Source: Campylobacterales bacterium
GTDB lineage: Bacteria > Campylobacterota > Campylobacteria > Campylobacterales > JAABSR01
DNA length: 35,246 nucleotides
NCBI GenBank assembly: GCA_011390245.1
Contig: JAABSR010000004.1
Span: 1-35,246, forward strand
Direction of reading: 5' to 3'
The notes beneath the pieces are model-generated. The model ran no database searches and was not told the origin of the DNA. It was given only the letters and a program-made list of their open reading frames with translations. Shown piece by piece: positions 1-9,443 of the stretch. The number at the start of each line of letters is the position of its first letter. Position 1 is the first letter of the stretch. Made by a program: the position numbers and the translations under genes.

Positions 1-639
1 ATGCACTATTTTTAGAGATGCTCCTAAGAGATGAGGGAGAGTTTTTTTAGTGCACAAAATGGAAAAGATGGTGTTGATATAGCACTAAAAGAGATTCCAG
101 ACCTTATACTCATGGATGCTATGATGCCTATCATGGATGGATTTGAGGCTACTAGAATCCTAAAAGATGATAGTAGAACTGAAAGAATCCCAATCCTCAT
201 GATAACTGCCTTACAACAAAAAGATGAGAAGATTAGAGCTTTTGGAGTGTGGCGCGACAGATTTTATATCAAAGCCATTTGACAAGACAGAGCTAAAAGC
301 AAGATGTAGTTCACTTGAGAATATCTCCAAACTAAACCAAAAATATATACTTGCAACAAACAATCCCACCACAAATGGATTAGAGAGCTTCAAGAGGCTT
401 TTAGGAATGATAGGATCACCACTTTTTTTCAGCCAATTTACAATTTTGAAACAGAAAAAATATCCAAAATAGCACAGATTCTTATGAAATCGTCAAGATG
501 ATAGTCTCATTTTCCAACAAAAAAAGATAAAAACAATTGCTGAATTTGTCTCTTCAAAAGAGATTTTGATATCACAAAAGAGCTAGGAATCTCTTATGCT
601 CAAGGCTATTACATAAGAGAGCCAAAAGCTACCCTATGA
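1..639 (+). pseudogene. Degenerate response regulator (REC) ... EAL-domain (c-di-GMP phosphodiesterase-type) gene, multiple frameshifts and internal deletion; 5' end outside window
   Basis: Reading across frames gives ALFLEMLLRDEGE/FFSAQNGKDGVDIALKEIPDLILMDAMMPIMDGFEATRILK..PILMITAL / LECGATDFISKPFDKTELKARC (REC), then LQEAFRNDRITTFFQPIYNFETEKI (EAL start), then DSYEIVKMIVSFSN / KIKTIAEFVSSKEI / [24 protein letters not shown] (EAL end). Frame changes near 42-48, 240-243, ~385, 519-525 and 564-567; the EAL core is missing. Confidence 0.85.
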
Positions 640-1300
640 TTTCAAGTGCAATTTTTGCAGCGTTTTGTTGGGCCTGTTTTTTGCTATTTCCTCTAGCTCT
701 TGCATACTCTTTGCCCTCAACTTCTACAGATATAATAAACTCTTTTTTATGATCTGGGCCAAAAGAATCTACTAGCTTATACTCTGGTGTTTGGTTAAAT
801 TTTGCTTGAGTGACCTCTTGGAGCGTAGTTTTGTAGTCTTTAAACAAAACACCTAGATCAATCACTGGATAGACATCCTCAAAGAGCTTATAGACAATCT
901 CTCTAACCTTATCTAAGCCACTCTCTAAGTAGATTGCCCCCATGATAGATTCAAAGGCATTTGAGAGCAAGGAGGGCTTTAGCCTCCCCTTATTATTCTC
1001 TTCTGCATTTGAGATAAATATATATTTCCCCAAATCTAGCTCATTAGCAAGCATCATAAAGCCCTTCTCATTTACAAGAGAAGCTCTAAGTTTTGATAGC
1101 TCTCCCTCATCACTTTTTGGGAAGTTTACAAAGAGATACTCACCTACTATAAGATCCAATACTGCATCACCTAAAAACTCTAACCTCTCATTGTTGTATG
1201 GTTTTTTGTAGCTTTTGTGAGTTAGCGCTTCGATTATTAGATTTTTGTTTTCAAAATCATAACCCAAACGCTTCTCTAGCTCCTCTACATTATCGTTCAC
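629..1300 (-). CDS. rnc: Ribonuclease III
   Basis: ORF 223 aa with the RNase III signature [20 protein letters not shown] and C-terminal dsRBD ([17 protein letters not shown]). Confidence 0.97.
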   Translation of the reverse strand: MNDNVEELEKRLGYDFENKNLIIEALTHKSYKKPYNNERLEFLGDAVLDLIVGEYLFVNFPKSDEGELSKLRASLVNEKGFMMLANELDLGKYIFISNAEENNKGRLKPSLLSNAFESIMGAIYLESGLDKVREIVYKLFEDVYPVIDLGVLFKDYKTTLQEVTQAKFNQTPEYKLVDSFGPDHKKEFIISVEVEGKEYARARGNSKKQAQQNAAKIALEIIG

Positions 1301-1305
1301 CTATT

Positions 1306-1731
1306 TCACTCCTTTTTGAATTTCAAGGCTTCCTCTTTTGCAATTTTATCGCACCTATTATTTTGCTCATTGTCTGCATGGGCTTTTACCCAGTTTGCAT
1401 TTACTTTATGCTCTTTTGAAATCTCTATATACTCCATCCAAAGATCTGGATTTTTTACATTTTTGAAATTCTTCTTTATCCAGTTTTGAAGCCACTCTTT
1501 TATCCCTTTTACCACATATATACTATCACTATATAGGTCAATCTCACAAGGCTCTTTTAGTGTTTTTAGAGATTCTATGACAGCTTTTAACTCCATACGG
1601 TTATTTGTGCTCTCCCTCTCCCCTCCTTTGACTATCTTTTCACTCTCTTTATAGCTCAAAATCCCGCAATATCCTCCAGCCCCTGGATTGCCCAGAGATG
1701 AGCCATCAGAGTAGAGAGTTATTCTCTTCAC
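1306..1731 (-). CDS. rnhA: Ribonuclease HI
   Basis: ORF 141 aa: LYSDGSSLGNPGAGGYCGIL, TNNRMELKAVIESL, YSDSIYVVKGI, WVKAHADNEQNNRCDKIA. Confidence 0.96.
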   Translation of the reverse strand: MKRITLYSDGSSLGNPGAGGYCGILSYKESEKIVKGGERESTNNRMELKAVIESLKTLKEPCEIDLYSDSIYVVKGIKEWLQNWIKKNFKNVKNPDLWMEYIEISKEHKVNANWVKAHADNEQNNRCDKIAKEEALKFKKE

Positions 1732-2752
1732 ATTTTATCCTTCTAAGTGTTGGTAGTGCTTCATTTTTTAGTAGCATGTGGCAATTTGGACATCTATCAA
1801 ATGAGAGAGGGAAGATATTTTTGCATTCATTGCATATAAACTCAAAATCCAAATCTCCATTTTTCACACCACATCTATTGATAGCTTTTAGTGTCTCTAT
1901 CTCAAAAATATTTGAGTGCTCTTTGTAGTCATCTATATAACCTTTGGCAGAGTAAATTTGCATAAAAAACTCACTTCTGTTAATAGTTTTTTTATCAATT
2001 TTCTCTTTTGGAATCTGCCAAAGTATGTCGATTGCTTTGCTAAAGTCCAACTTTGAACTAATGCTCCAAAATAGACTTTGACAATTTTGGGATAAATATA
2101 TGGCCACTGGTCTAAGCAGTGAAATGTCCTCTTCTAGTATGGTACAAAGTTTTTCACATCTCTGAGAATTGGTTAGAAATGGATCATTGATAACTGATTT
2201 ACACTCAAAATATCTTCTCTCAGTTGAGACATCAACACCTAGCTCTTCAAGTGGCTCTATAATCTCAAGAGCTCTTTTAAACTCTTTGAGACTCTCATAA
2301 ACTAGAAGTAAATTTTTTAGAGTCTCTTTATTTCTAGGAAAGTTTTTAAGTACCTCTAAAAATATATCTCTAGATCTATGCAAAAAGCCAGCTTGAAAAT
2401 AACTCTTACCAAGCCTCTCCATGATTTCGCTTTTTTCTTTTGGGTTTTTTAGGTGTTCTAAAATTGAGAGATATATCTTTATAGCCCTCTCAAACTCACC
2501 GCTTCTTTCATATATTGATGCCAAAAAAGCAACTCTATCTACGCAATTTTTCTCAATATTTAGCGCCCAAAAAGCTTCATCATCCAAACCTGAATGCTCA
2601 AATCTTTTTGCAAACTTTTTGATTGAGCTCTCTTTTTTTCTCTTCTCAATACTGTTCCAAAACATTGTAGAGAGTGAGACTATAAAGACTATAAGAAAGA
2701 AGACCATAACACTCAAAAGCGGATCTCTGTAGTCTATAAAAAAACTATCCAT
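1706..2752 (-). CDS. Membrane-anchored TPR protein with C-terminal zinc ribbon (LapB/YciM-like architecture)
   Basis: N-terminal TM (LLSVMVFFLIVFIVSLSTMF), TPR-like helical repeats (FYSRSGEFERAIKIYLSIL-type), C-terminal CNECKNIFPLSFDRCPNC. Overlaps rnhA by 26 bp. Confidence 0.7.
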   Translation of the reverse strand: MDSFFIDYRDPLLSVMVFFLIVFIVSLSTMFWNSIEKRKKESSIKKFAKRFEHSGLDDEAFWALNIEKNCVDRVAFLASIYERSGEFERAIKIYLSILEHLKNPKEKSEIMERLGKSYFQAGFLHRSRDIFLEVLKNFPRNKETLKNLLLVYESLKEFKRALEIIEPLEELGVDVSTERRYFECKSVINDPFLTNSQRCEKLCTILEEDISLLRPVAIYLSQNCQSLFWSISSKLDFSKAIDILWQIPKEKIDKKTINRSEFFMQIYSAKGYIDDYKEHSNIFEIETLKAINRCGVKNGDLDFEFICNECKNIFPLSFDRCPNCHMLLKNEALPTLRRIKCEENNSLL

Positions 2753-2817
2753 TATGTATTATCTCTTTTTACTCTAGGTTGTTGGAGATTATAGCAAAGA
2801 TTGATATAATCCGTTTT

Positions 2818-4476
2818 ATGATAGCAGAAGAATCAATAGAGAAGCTAAAGAGCAGACTAGATATATTTGAGATAGTCTCCTCATATTTGGAGCTTAAAAA
2901 AAACGGTGCAAACTACAAAGCAAGATGTCCTTTTCATGATGAAAAAAGTGCATCTTTTATAGTCTCCCCAGCAAAAAACATATATCACTGTTTTGGTTGT
3001 GGTGCTGGAGGGGATGCTATAAAATTTGTCATGGAGTATGAAAAGCTAGGTTATGTAGAAGCAATAGAGAAGCTTGCAGAGCAGTGCAATTTCACACTTA
3101 ATTTCACAAACTCCAAAGAGAGAGATAAGCTAAAAAATGAGCTTAAATCTTTAGAGAGTTTTAGCTCATTTTTTAGAAAAAAGCTTCAAGAACAAAAAGA
3201 TGCCCTAAAATATCTACAAGATAGAGGCGTGTTTGAGCGATCTATTGAAAAATTTGAGATAGGCTATGCACCAAGCTCAAATGAGATAGTCGCTTTTGCA
3301 AAAAGTAACTTTTTATCCATAGAACACTCTGTAGAGGCTGGTATCTTAGGAGATGATAGAGGACGCCTCTACTCAAGATTTGTAGATAGAATAGTTTTCC
3401 CTATACACTCTCCTTTTGGCAAGATGATAGGTTTTGGAGGCAGAACTATCACAAATCATCCAGCTAAGTATCTAAACTCACCTCAAAGTAGAGTTTTCAA
3501 TAAATCCCAACTTCTATATGGTTATCACTTAGCAAAAGAGCAGATCAATAGAAAAAAAGAGGTTGTAGTTACAGAGGGGTATCTTGATGTGATTATGCTT
3601 CATCAAGCTGGATTTGGAAATGTGGTAGCTACACTTGGTACTGCTCTAACTCTAGATCATGTCAAAATTCTAAAAAGAGGTGAACCAAAAGTCATCCTAG
3701 CTCTTGATGGAGATAGTGCAGGAAGAGAAGCAGCATTTAAGGCCTCTAAGATTCTCATATCACAACAGATAAGAGGTGTGGTAGCCCTATTTGAAAATGG
3801 GAGAGACCCAGCAGATATGGTAAAAGAGAGGAAAGATGAGGAGATAAAACATATATTAAACAATGGAAAGTCTCTTATTGAGTTCTGTATAGATCATATT
3901 GCTTTAAAACATGATCTCAAAAATCCAGAATCAAAAGAGGATAGCTTCAAAGAGTTTTTGCCATTTTTTAAAACGCTTACACCTTTGATGCAAGATGAGT
4001 ACAAAGATTATGCAGCTTCAGTTTTTAAAATATCAAAAAATCTTATAAAAAGTAGCAACACTCAAAAGAGAGCAGAGATAAAAAAAGATGTAAATGAGGA
4101 CTATGCAGAGCTTTCTATACTAAAAACTTTAGTTGAAAACCATAGATTGTTGGACTTTTTTTTGGATTTTGCAGATGTTGAGATATTTCAAAAACATAAA
4201 GATGAGTTTTTGCTTATCAAAGAGGGAAAATACGAAGATCCAAGAATATTAGCTATAGAAGTAAATGAGAAAGCAAGAAGTCTAAATGAGTTAGCCTTAA
4301 AGGAGCAACTTATTATACTTTTAAGAATCTATTATGAAAAGATGATAAAAGAGCTTTCCAAAAAGAAGAGTATCGATTTGAGAAAAAGATCTTTTTTGGT
4401 AAAAGATCTAAGATTAAAAATAGAAAAACTAAAAAAGGGAGAACTAGTAGAGTATGAAAGCTGTAGCACTTTTTAG
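2818..4476 (+). CDS. dnaG: DNA primase
   Basis: CHC2 zinc finger (CPFHDEKSASFIVSPAKNIYHCFGCGAGGD) and TOPRIM (VVVTEGYLDVIMLHQAG...LALDGDSAGREAAFKA). Start set at MIAEESIEKL (2818); the ORF is open from 2779. Confidence 0.97.
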   Translation: MIAEESIEKLKSRLDIFEIVSSYLELKKNGANYKARCPFHDEKSASFIVSPAKNIYHCFGCGAGGDAIKFVMEYEKLGYVEAIEKLAEQCNFTLNFTNSKERDKLKNELKSLESFSSFFRKKLQEQKDALKYLQDRGVFERSIEKFEIGYAPSSNEIVAFAKSNFLSIEHSVEAGILGDDRGRLYSRFVDRIVFPIHSPFGKMIGFGGRTITNHPAKYLNSPQSRVFNKSQLLYGYHLAKEQINRKKEVVVTEGYLDVIMLHQAGFGNVVATLGTALTLDHVKILKRGEPKVILALDGDSAGREAAFKASKILISQQIRGVVALFENGRDPADMVKERKDEEIKHILNNGKSLIEFCIDHIALKHDLKNPESKEDSFKEFLPFFKTLTPLMQDEYKDYAASVFKISKNLIKSSNTQKRAEIKKDVNEDYAELSILKTLVENHRLLDFFLDFADVEIFQKHKDEFLLIKEGKYEDPRILAIEVNEKARSLNELALKEQLIILLRIYYEKMIKELSKKKSIDLRKRSFLVKDLRLKIEKLKKGELVEYESCSTF

Positions 4477-5434
4477 TGGCGGTCTTGATTCTATGCTATC
4501 TATTAGGGTGATAAAAGATCAAGGGATTGATGTTGTTGCTCTAAATTTTGATATCGGTTTTGAGAAGAGTGATAAGAGTGAATTTAGAAAAAAAATATGT
4601 GAGAATCTAGGAGTTGAGCTAAGAATACTAGATATTAAAAAGCAATTTTTTGATGAGGTTCTTTTTGATCCACAATATGGATATGGAAAATATTTCAATC
4701 CTTGTATAGATTGCCATGCCAATATGATAAGACATGCAAAATCAGTGATGGAAGAAATTGGTGCAAGCTTTATTATCACTGGAGAGGTTGTAGGACAGAG
4801 ACCAAAATCCCAGAGGGCAGAGGCACTAAAACAGGTAAACAAAATAAGTGAAGCTGATGGATACATACTAAGACCACTTAGTGCAAAACTTCTAGAGCCA
4901 ACTATCCCTGAAAAAGAGGGGTGGGTTGATAGAGAGAAGCTTTATGGAATAAGTGGAAGAGGCAGACAAAAGCAGCTAGAACTAACTAAAAAGTTTGGTA
5001 TAACTGAATTTGCACCTCCAGCTGGGGGATGTATGCTTACAGAGGATAATCAAACACAAAAGATAAGAGATATTTTGGAGCTTGGTTCCTTTGAAGTAGA
5101 GGATATTCCTCTGATTTTTACAGGTAGGTACTTTGTGTTGCCTGATGGTGCAAGATTGGTAGTCTCTAGAAATAAAGATGAAAACGAGATACTAGAAAGC
5201 ATAAGTAGTGATAAGTTCACGCCTTTTGAGCCTCAAGATATTGTAGGTCCCACTTCAGCTATAAGCAAAAATTCATCGCCAAATGATAGAGAGCTTGCTC
5301 TAAAAATTACACTTGCCTATGGAAAAAGCGACAAAGAGAGGAAATATAGTGCCAAAATTGATGGAGAAAATATCACTGCTACGCCTTTAGAATCAGTGGA
5401 GAAGGCTCAAGAGTATTTTCTTGTAAGCCAATAA
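4454..5434 (+). CDS. PP-loop ATPase (ThiI/MnmA-like tRNA thiolation family) with C-terminal NFACT-R/DUF814-like segment
   Basis: PP-loop ALFSGGLDSMLS; NPCIDCHANMIRHA; GEVVGQRPKSQ; PPAGGCMLT; C-terminal GRYFVLPDGARLVVSRNKDENEIL resembles the NFACT-R core. Overlaps the dnaG 3' end. Confidence 0.8.
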   Translation: MKAVALFSGGLDSMLSIRVIKDQGIDVVALNFDIGFEKSDKSEFRKKICENLGVELRILDIKKQFFDEVLFDPQYGYGKYFNPCIDCHANMIRHAKSVMEEIGASFIITGEVVGQRPKSQRAEALKQVNKISEADGYILRPLSAKLLEPTIPEKEGWVDREKLYGISGRGRQKQLELTKKFGITEFAPPAGGCMLTEDNQTQKIRDILELGSFEVEDIPLIFTGRYFVLPDGARLVVSRNKDENEILESISSDKFTPFEPQDIVGPTSAISKNSSPNDRELALKITLAYGKSDKERKYSAKIDGENITATPLESVEKAQEYFLVSQ

Positions 5435-5464
5435 AGTTAAAAAATTTCTAAAAATTCTCATTAT

Positions 5465-5549
5465 ATTATTGTACTTAAAAAATTTTAGGATAAAATGTAG
5501 TCAAGGAAACCCCCACTTTTAACCATTTTTGATTAAGGACAACTGCTAA
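5465..5549 (+). promoter_or_regulatory. Probable sigma70-type promoter/leader for the hisC-fliF-fliG-fliH-dxs operon
   Basis: AT-rich 115-bp intergenic gap with ttaggataaaatg (-10-like) and aaggac (RBS) before the hisC ATG. Confidence 0.45.
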
Positions 5550-6659
5550 ATGAGATTTGTGCCTGCAATAAAAGATATCAAAACCTATGAGGCTGGAAAG
5601 CCTATAGAGCTTGTAGTAAGAGATTATGGAGTAGATCCAAAAGATGTAATAAAACTAGCATCAAATGAGAATCCATACGGCACACCACAACCTGTGGTAG
5701 AAGCCTTAAAGGGAAGTGCGCATAATGCATTTAGATATCCTGATGATTCTATGTTTGAACTAAAAAGCTCTCTTGGGGCGAAATTTGGTGTTGGAGAGAA
5801 AAATATTATTATTGGCTCAGGGAGTGATCAAGTTATAGAGATCGCTATTCGTGCCAAATGCGGTGTTAGCTCAAAAATCTTAACCTCAAAAACAACTTTT
5901 GCAATGTATGAAATATACGCAAAACATGTAGGTGCAGAAGTGGTAAAAACAGCAAGCAGTGAGCACAAAATAGAGGAGTTCAAAGAGGCGATAAAAAAAG
6001 ATAAATTTGATATTATCTTTTTATGTTTGCCAAACAATCCACTAGGAGAGTGCTTGGATAGAGATGATGTCTATAGCTTCTTAGAAGAGGTAGATGAAGA
6101 TACTCTAGTGGTTGTAGATGGAGCCTATCAAGAGTATGCTAAAAGAAAAGATAGCAAAAAGAGCATAGATCCAAAAGATCTCATAGAAAGATTTAAAAAC
6201 ACAATCTACTTAGGAACATTTTCTAAAGCCTATGGATTAGGTGGCATGAGGGTTGGATATGGGATAGGGAGAGAGGAGATTATAGAGGTTTTTTATAAGC
6301 TAAGAGCACCTTTTAATATAACTACTCTCTCACTAGTTGCTGCATCTGTGGCACTAAAATGTGAAGAGTTTGTAGATTTTAGTGTTGCTAGATGCTTTGA
6401 GGAGATGGAGAGATATGAGAAGTTTGCAAATGATCTTGGATTTGAGTTTATAGAGTCTTATACAAATTTCATCACCTACAAATTTGATAATATTGATAGC
6501 TCAGATTTTGCTCAGTGGCTACTTCAAAGAGGTGTGATTGTTAGGAATCTAGCGAGCTATGGAGTAAATGGCATAAGAGTTACTATTGGCAAAAGTGGTG
6601 AAAATGACTCTTTTTTCAAAAAGGCAAAGGAGTATCTTGAATTACAAGATAGTATCTAA
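5550..6659 (+). CDS. hisC: Histidinol-phosphate aminotransferase
   Basis: Class I/II aminotransferase: IKLASNENPYGTP, FLCLPNNPLGECL, VVVDGAYQEYA, TFSKAYGLGGMRVGYGIG; the hisC-fliF neighbourhood is known in Campylobacterota. Confidence 0.95.
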   Translation: MRFVPAIKDIKTYEAGKPIELVVRDYGVDPKDVIKLASNENPYGTPQPVVEALKGSAHNAFRYPDDSMFELKSSLGAKFGVGEKNIIIGSGSDQVIEIAIRAKCGVSSKILTSKTTFAMYEIYAKHVGAEVVKTASSEHKIEEFKEAIKKDKFDIIFLCLPNNPLGECLDRDDVYSFLEEVDEDTLVVVDGAYQEYAKRKDSKKSIDPKDLIERFKNTIYLGTFSKAYGLGGMRVGYGIGREEIIEVFYKLRAPFNITTLSLVAASVALKCEEFVDFSVARCFEEMERYEKFANDLGFEFIESYTNFITYKFDNIDSSDFAQWLLQRGVIVRNLASYGVNGIRVTIGKSGENDSFFKKAKEYLELQDSI

Positions 6660-6683
6660 GCTAAGAGATAACAAGGGAAGATC

Positions 6684-8411
6684 GTGGATTTAAAAGTACT
6701 CTTCCAACAGATTTTAAATATTGTAAAAAAGCTAAACAAGCAGCAAAAGATAGTCATAGTTGGCACGCTTATTGCCGTTGTTGCATTTATAGCTTTTCTA
6801 GTAGTCTATAACTCAAAAACCACTACAACTGCAGATGGCTACAAAGTCCTTTTTGAAAAGGTTAGCACTCAAGATTCTGCTCTGATTATTCAGCAACTAC
6901 AACAAGATCAGATTCCATACAGAATCTCAAATGAAGAGACTATTTTGGTTCCTGAAGAGAGCGTTTATGAGCAGAGAATAAAACTAGCCTCACTAGGTTT
7001 ACCAAAAAGTAGCACGGTTGGATTTGAGCTTTTTGATCAGCAGGAGTTTGGTGCAACAGACTTTGATCAAAAAATAAAATTCTTAAGAGCACTTGAGGGC
7101 GAACTCTCTAGAACTATTGCATCCCTAAATCCAATAGAGGAAGCAAAGGTTCATCTAGCACTACCAAAAGAGTCTGTATTTGTCACTCAAGCAGCTCCAC
7201 CTACGGCCTCAGTTGTCATAACGCTTTTGCAAAATATGATACTTACTCCAAAACAGATTATGGGAATAAAAAACCTAGTAGCAGCATCTGTCACAAACCT
7301 AAACCCTGAAGATGTAAAAATAGTCAACGAAAATGGAGAGCCACTTGGTGGAGAAGATGACCTAAGTGCCTCAAAAGAGCTAGCAGCAGCTCAGATGAGA
7401 TACAAACATAACTTTGAGAGAACACTAGAAGAGAAGATTATAAAAATACTCTCTCCAGTAGTAGGGGGCGAGAGCAGAGTAGTAGCAAAGGTAACAATGG
7501 AGTTTGACTTCTCTCAAAAAGAGTCGACAAAAGAGGTTTTTGATCCAAACAATGTAGTAAGAAGTGAGCAGACTCTAGAGGAGAAGAGAGAGGGATTTAA
7601 GCCAAAAGAGATAGGTGGGGTTCCAGGGGCAGTTAGCAATATTGGACCCGTGCAAGGACTTGATGAGAACGATATAAGAGATAAATATGAGAAGTCTCAA
7701 ACAACAACCAACTTTGAGGTTAGCAAAACAGTCTCTAGCATAAAAGGTGAATTTGCAGAGGTTAGGAGAATTTCAGCTGCTGTAGTAGTCGATGGGAAGT
7801 ACGAACTAAGTGCAGATGGAGAGATTGAACAACTCCAGTATGTAGCACTAAGTGAAGCACAGCTTACATCCATATCCAACCTAGTCAAACAGGCTATTGG
7901 CTTTAGTGAAGTTAGAGGCGATCAAGTTACTGTTAGCAATTTTGAGTTTGATGCAAAAACTACAACATATAAACCAAAAACTCAAATAGAAAAAGTGATG
8001 GAAACTATAGAGAGATTTATAGGTCCTTTTATGCCGCTTCTAAAGTATGTCTTAGTTGCTATTATTCTATTTATATTCTATAAAAAGATTATTGTTCCAT
8101 TTGCTGAGAGAATGCTTGCAGTTCACACTGATGATGAAGATGATGTAGATTCTCTATTTGATATTGATGATGAAGATGATGACCAACTAAACAGATTTAG
8201 CGAATTGCGTAGAAAAGTAGAAGATCAGCTTGGTATTGGTAGCGGAATAAGCGAAGATGAGATCAAATATGATGTATTGCTAGAGAAAATGAAGGCATTG
8301 GTTGAAGAGAAACCAGAAGAGATAGCAACTCTTTTTGCAACCCTTATAAGAGATGAGCTAGGTATTGATGAACCAGCTCCTGACTTCTCAGCTGCTGCAA
8401 AAAATAGGTAG
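6684..8411 (+). CDS. fliF: Flagellar MS-ring protein FliF
   Basis: GTG start; YRISNEETILVPEESVYEQRIKLASLGLPKSSTVGFELFDQQEFGATDFDQKIKFLRALEGELSRTI...VHLALPKESVF; C-terminal TM and FliG-binding tail. Confidence 0.97.
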   Translation: MDLKVLFQQILNIVKKLNKQQKIVIVGTLIAVVAFIAFLVVYNSKTTTTADGYKVLFEKVSTQDSALIIQQLQQDQIPYRISNEETILVPEESVYEQRIKLASLGLPKSSTVGFELFDQQEFGATDFDQKIKFLRALEGELSRTIASLNPIEEAKVHLALPKESVFVTQAAPPTASVVITLLQNMILTPKQIMGIKNLVAASVTNLNPEDVKIVNENGEPLGGEDDLSASKELAAAQMRYKHNFERTLEEKIIKILSPVVGGESRVVAKVTMEFDFSQKESTKEVFDPNNVVRSEQTLEEKREGFKPKEIGGVPGAVSNIGPVQGLDENDIRDKYEKSQTTTNFEVSKTVSSIKGEFAEVRRISAAVVVDGKYELSADGEIEQLQYVALSEAQLTSISNLVKQAIGFSEVRGDQVTVSNFEFDAKTTTYKPKTQIEKVMETIERFIGPFMPLLKYVLVAIILFIFYKKIIVPFAERMLAVHTDDEDDVDSLFDIDDEDDDQLNRFSELRRKVEDQLGIGSGISEDEIKYDVLLEKMKALVEEKPEEIATLFATLIRDELGIDEPAPDFSAAAKNR

Positions 8412-8417
8412 GTACTT

Positions 8418-9443
8418 GTGAATCTAAATCAGAGACAACAGGCACAATTTGATGAACTAAGGATGGCAGAGAAGATTGCTATTTTGCTTATCCAATTGGG
8501 CGATGATTTAACAAGTGAGGTATTTACGCATCTTGATGTCGAATCCATAACAGAAATATCAAAATACATTGCCCAATCTACCACTGTTGATAAGACTATT
8601 GCTACTGCAGTGCTAGAGGAGTTTTATGCGATCTTTCAATCAAATCAGTACATCTCAAGTGGTGGTTTGGATTATGCTAGAGAGATTTTATATCGTGTTT
8701 TGGGACCAGAAGAGGCAAAAAAGGTTCTTGATAAGCTTGCAAAGTCAATGCAATCAGCACAAAACTTCTCATATCTCTCAAAAGTTCGACCACAACAGTT
8801 GGCTGATTTTATTATAAATGAGCATCCCCAAACTATTGCACTAATTTTGGCACACATGGATCCAAATGCAGCGGCTGAAACTTTGGGATTTTTTACAGAT
8901 GACCTAAGGGCTGAAATTGCTATTAGGATGGCAAACCTTGGAGATATATCTCCAAATGTGATAAAAAGGGTCTCAACAGTTCTAGAAAATAAACTAGAAT
9001 CACTTACATCTTACAAGGTTGAAGTAGGTGGGCCAAGAGCAGTGGCAGAGGTATTTAATAGACTTGGACAAAAGGCCGCAAAAGCCACAATTGCATATAT
9101 TGAGCAAATAGATGAGCAACTAGCAACTTCTATAAAAGAGATGATGTTTACATTTGAAGATATAGAAAAACTTGACAATAATGCTATTAGAGAGGTTTTG
9201 AAGGTTGCTGATAAAAAAGAGCTTATGCTTGCCCTAAAGAGTGCTCCAGAGGAGCTAAAGCAGAAGTTTTTATCAAATATGTCACAAAGGGCTGGAGAGA
9301 CATTTGTTGAGGAGATGCAGTTTATGGGAGCAGTTAAGGTAAAAGATGTAGAGTCTTCTCAAAGAAAAGTAGTAGAAGCAGTCCAGTCTCTAGCAGAGCA
9401 AGGTGTTATCCAATTGGGTGAAGAAGAGGATATGATTGAGTAG
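8418..9443 (+). CDS. fliG: Flagellar motor switch protein FliG
   Basis: GTG start; EHPQTIALILAHMDPNAAAETLGFF and C-terminal MFTFEDIEKLDNNAIREVLKVADKKELMLALK. Confidence 0.97.
   Translation: MNLNQRQQAQFDELRMAEKIAILLIQLGDDLTSEVFTHLDVESITEISKYIAQSTTVDKTIATAVLEEFYAIFQSNQYISSGGLDYAREILYRVLGPEEAKKVLDKLAKSMQSAQNFSYLSKVRPQQLADFIINEHPQTIALILAHMDPNAAAETLGFFTDDLRAEIAIRMANLGDISPNVIKRVSTVLENKLESLTSYKVEVGGPRAVAEVFNRLGQKAAKATIAYIEQIDEQLATSIKEMMFTFEDIEKLDNNAIREVLKVADKKELMLALKSAPEELKQKFLSNMSQRAGETFVEEMQFMGAVKVKDVESSQRKVVEAVQSLAEQGVIQLGEEEDMIE

Noticed and set aside
31-472. ORFs 31-282 and 224-472 as two separate response-regulator genes
   Set aside because: They are adjacent pieces of one REC domain in two frames (...KIRA | LECGATDFISKPFD...), followed by EAL fragments; treated as one pseudogene.
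4454-5434. Naming the PP-loop protein mnmA or thiI
   Set aside because: Motifs place it in the wider family, but domain layout (no THUMP, NFACT-R-like C-terminus) does not match either enzyme.
8101-8200. Acidic repeat in FliF (DDEDDVDSLFDIDDEDDDQL) as an unusual insertion
   Set aside because: An acidic low-complexity linker after the last FliF TM is plausible and common; no evidence of a separate function.
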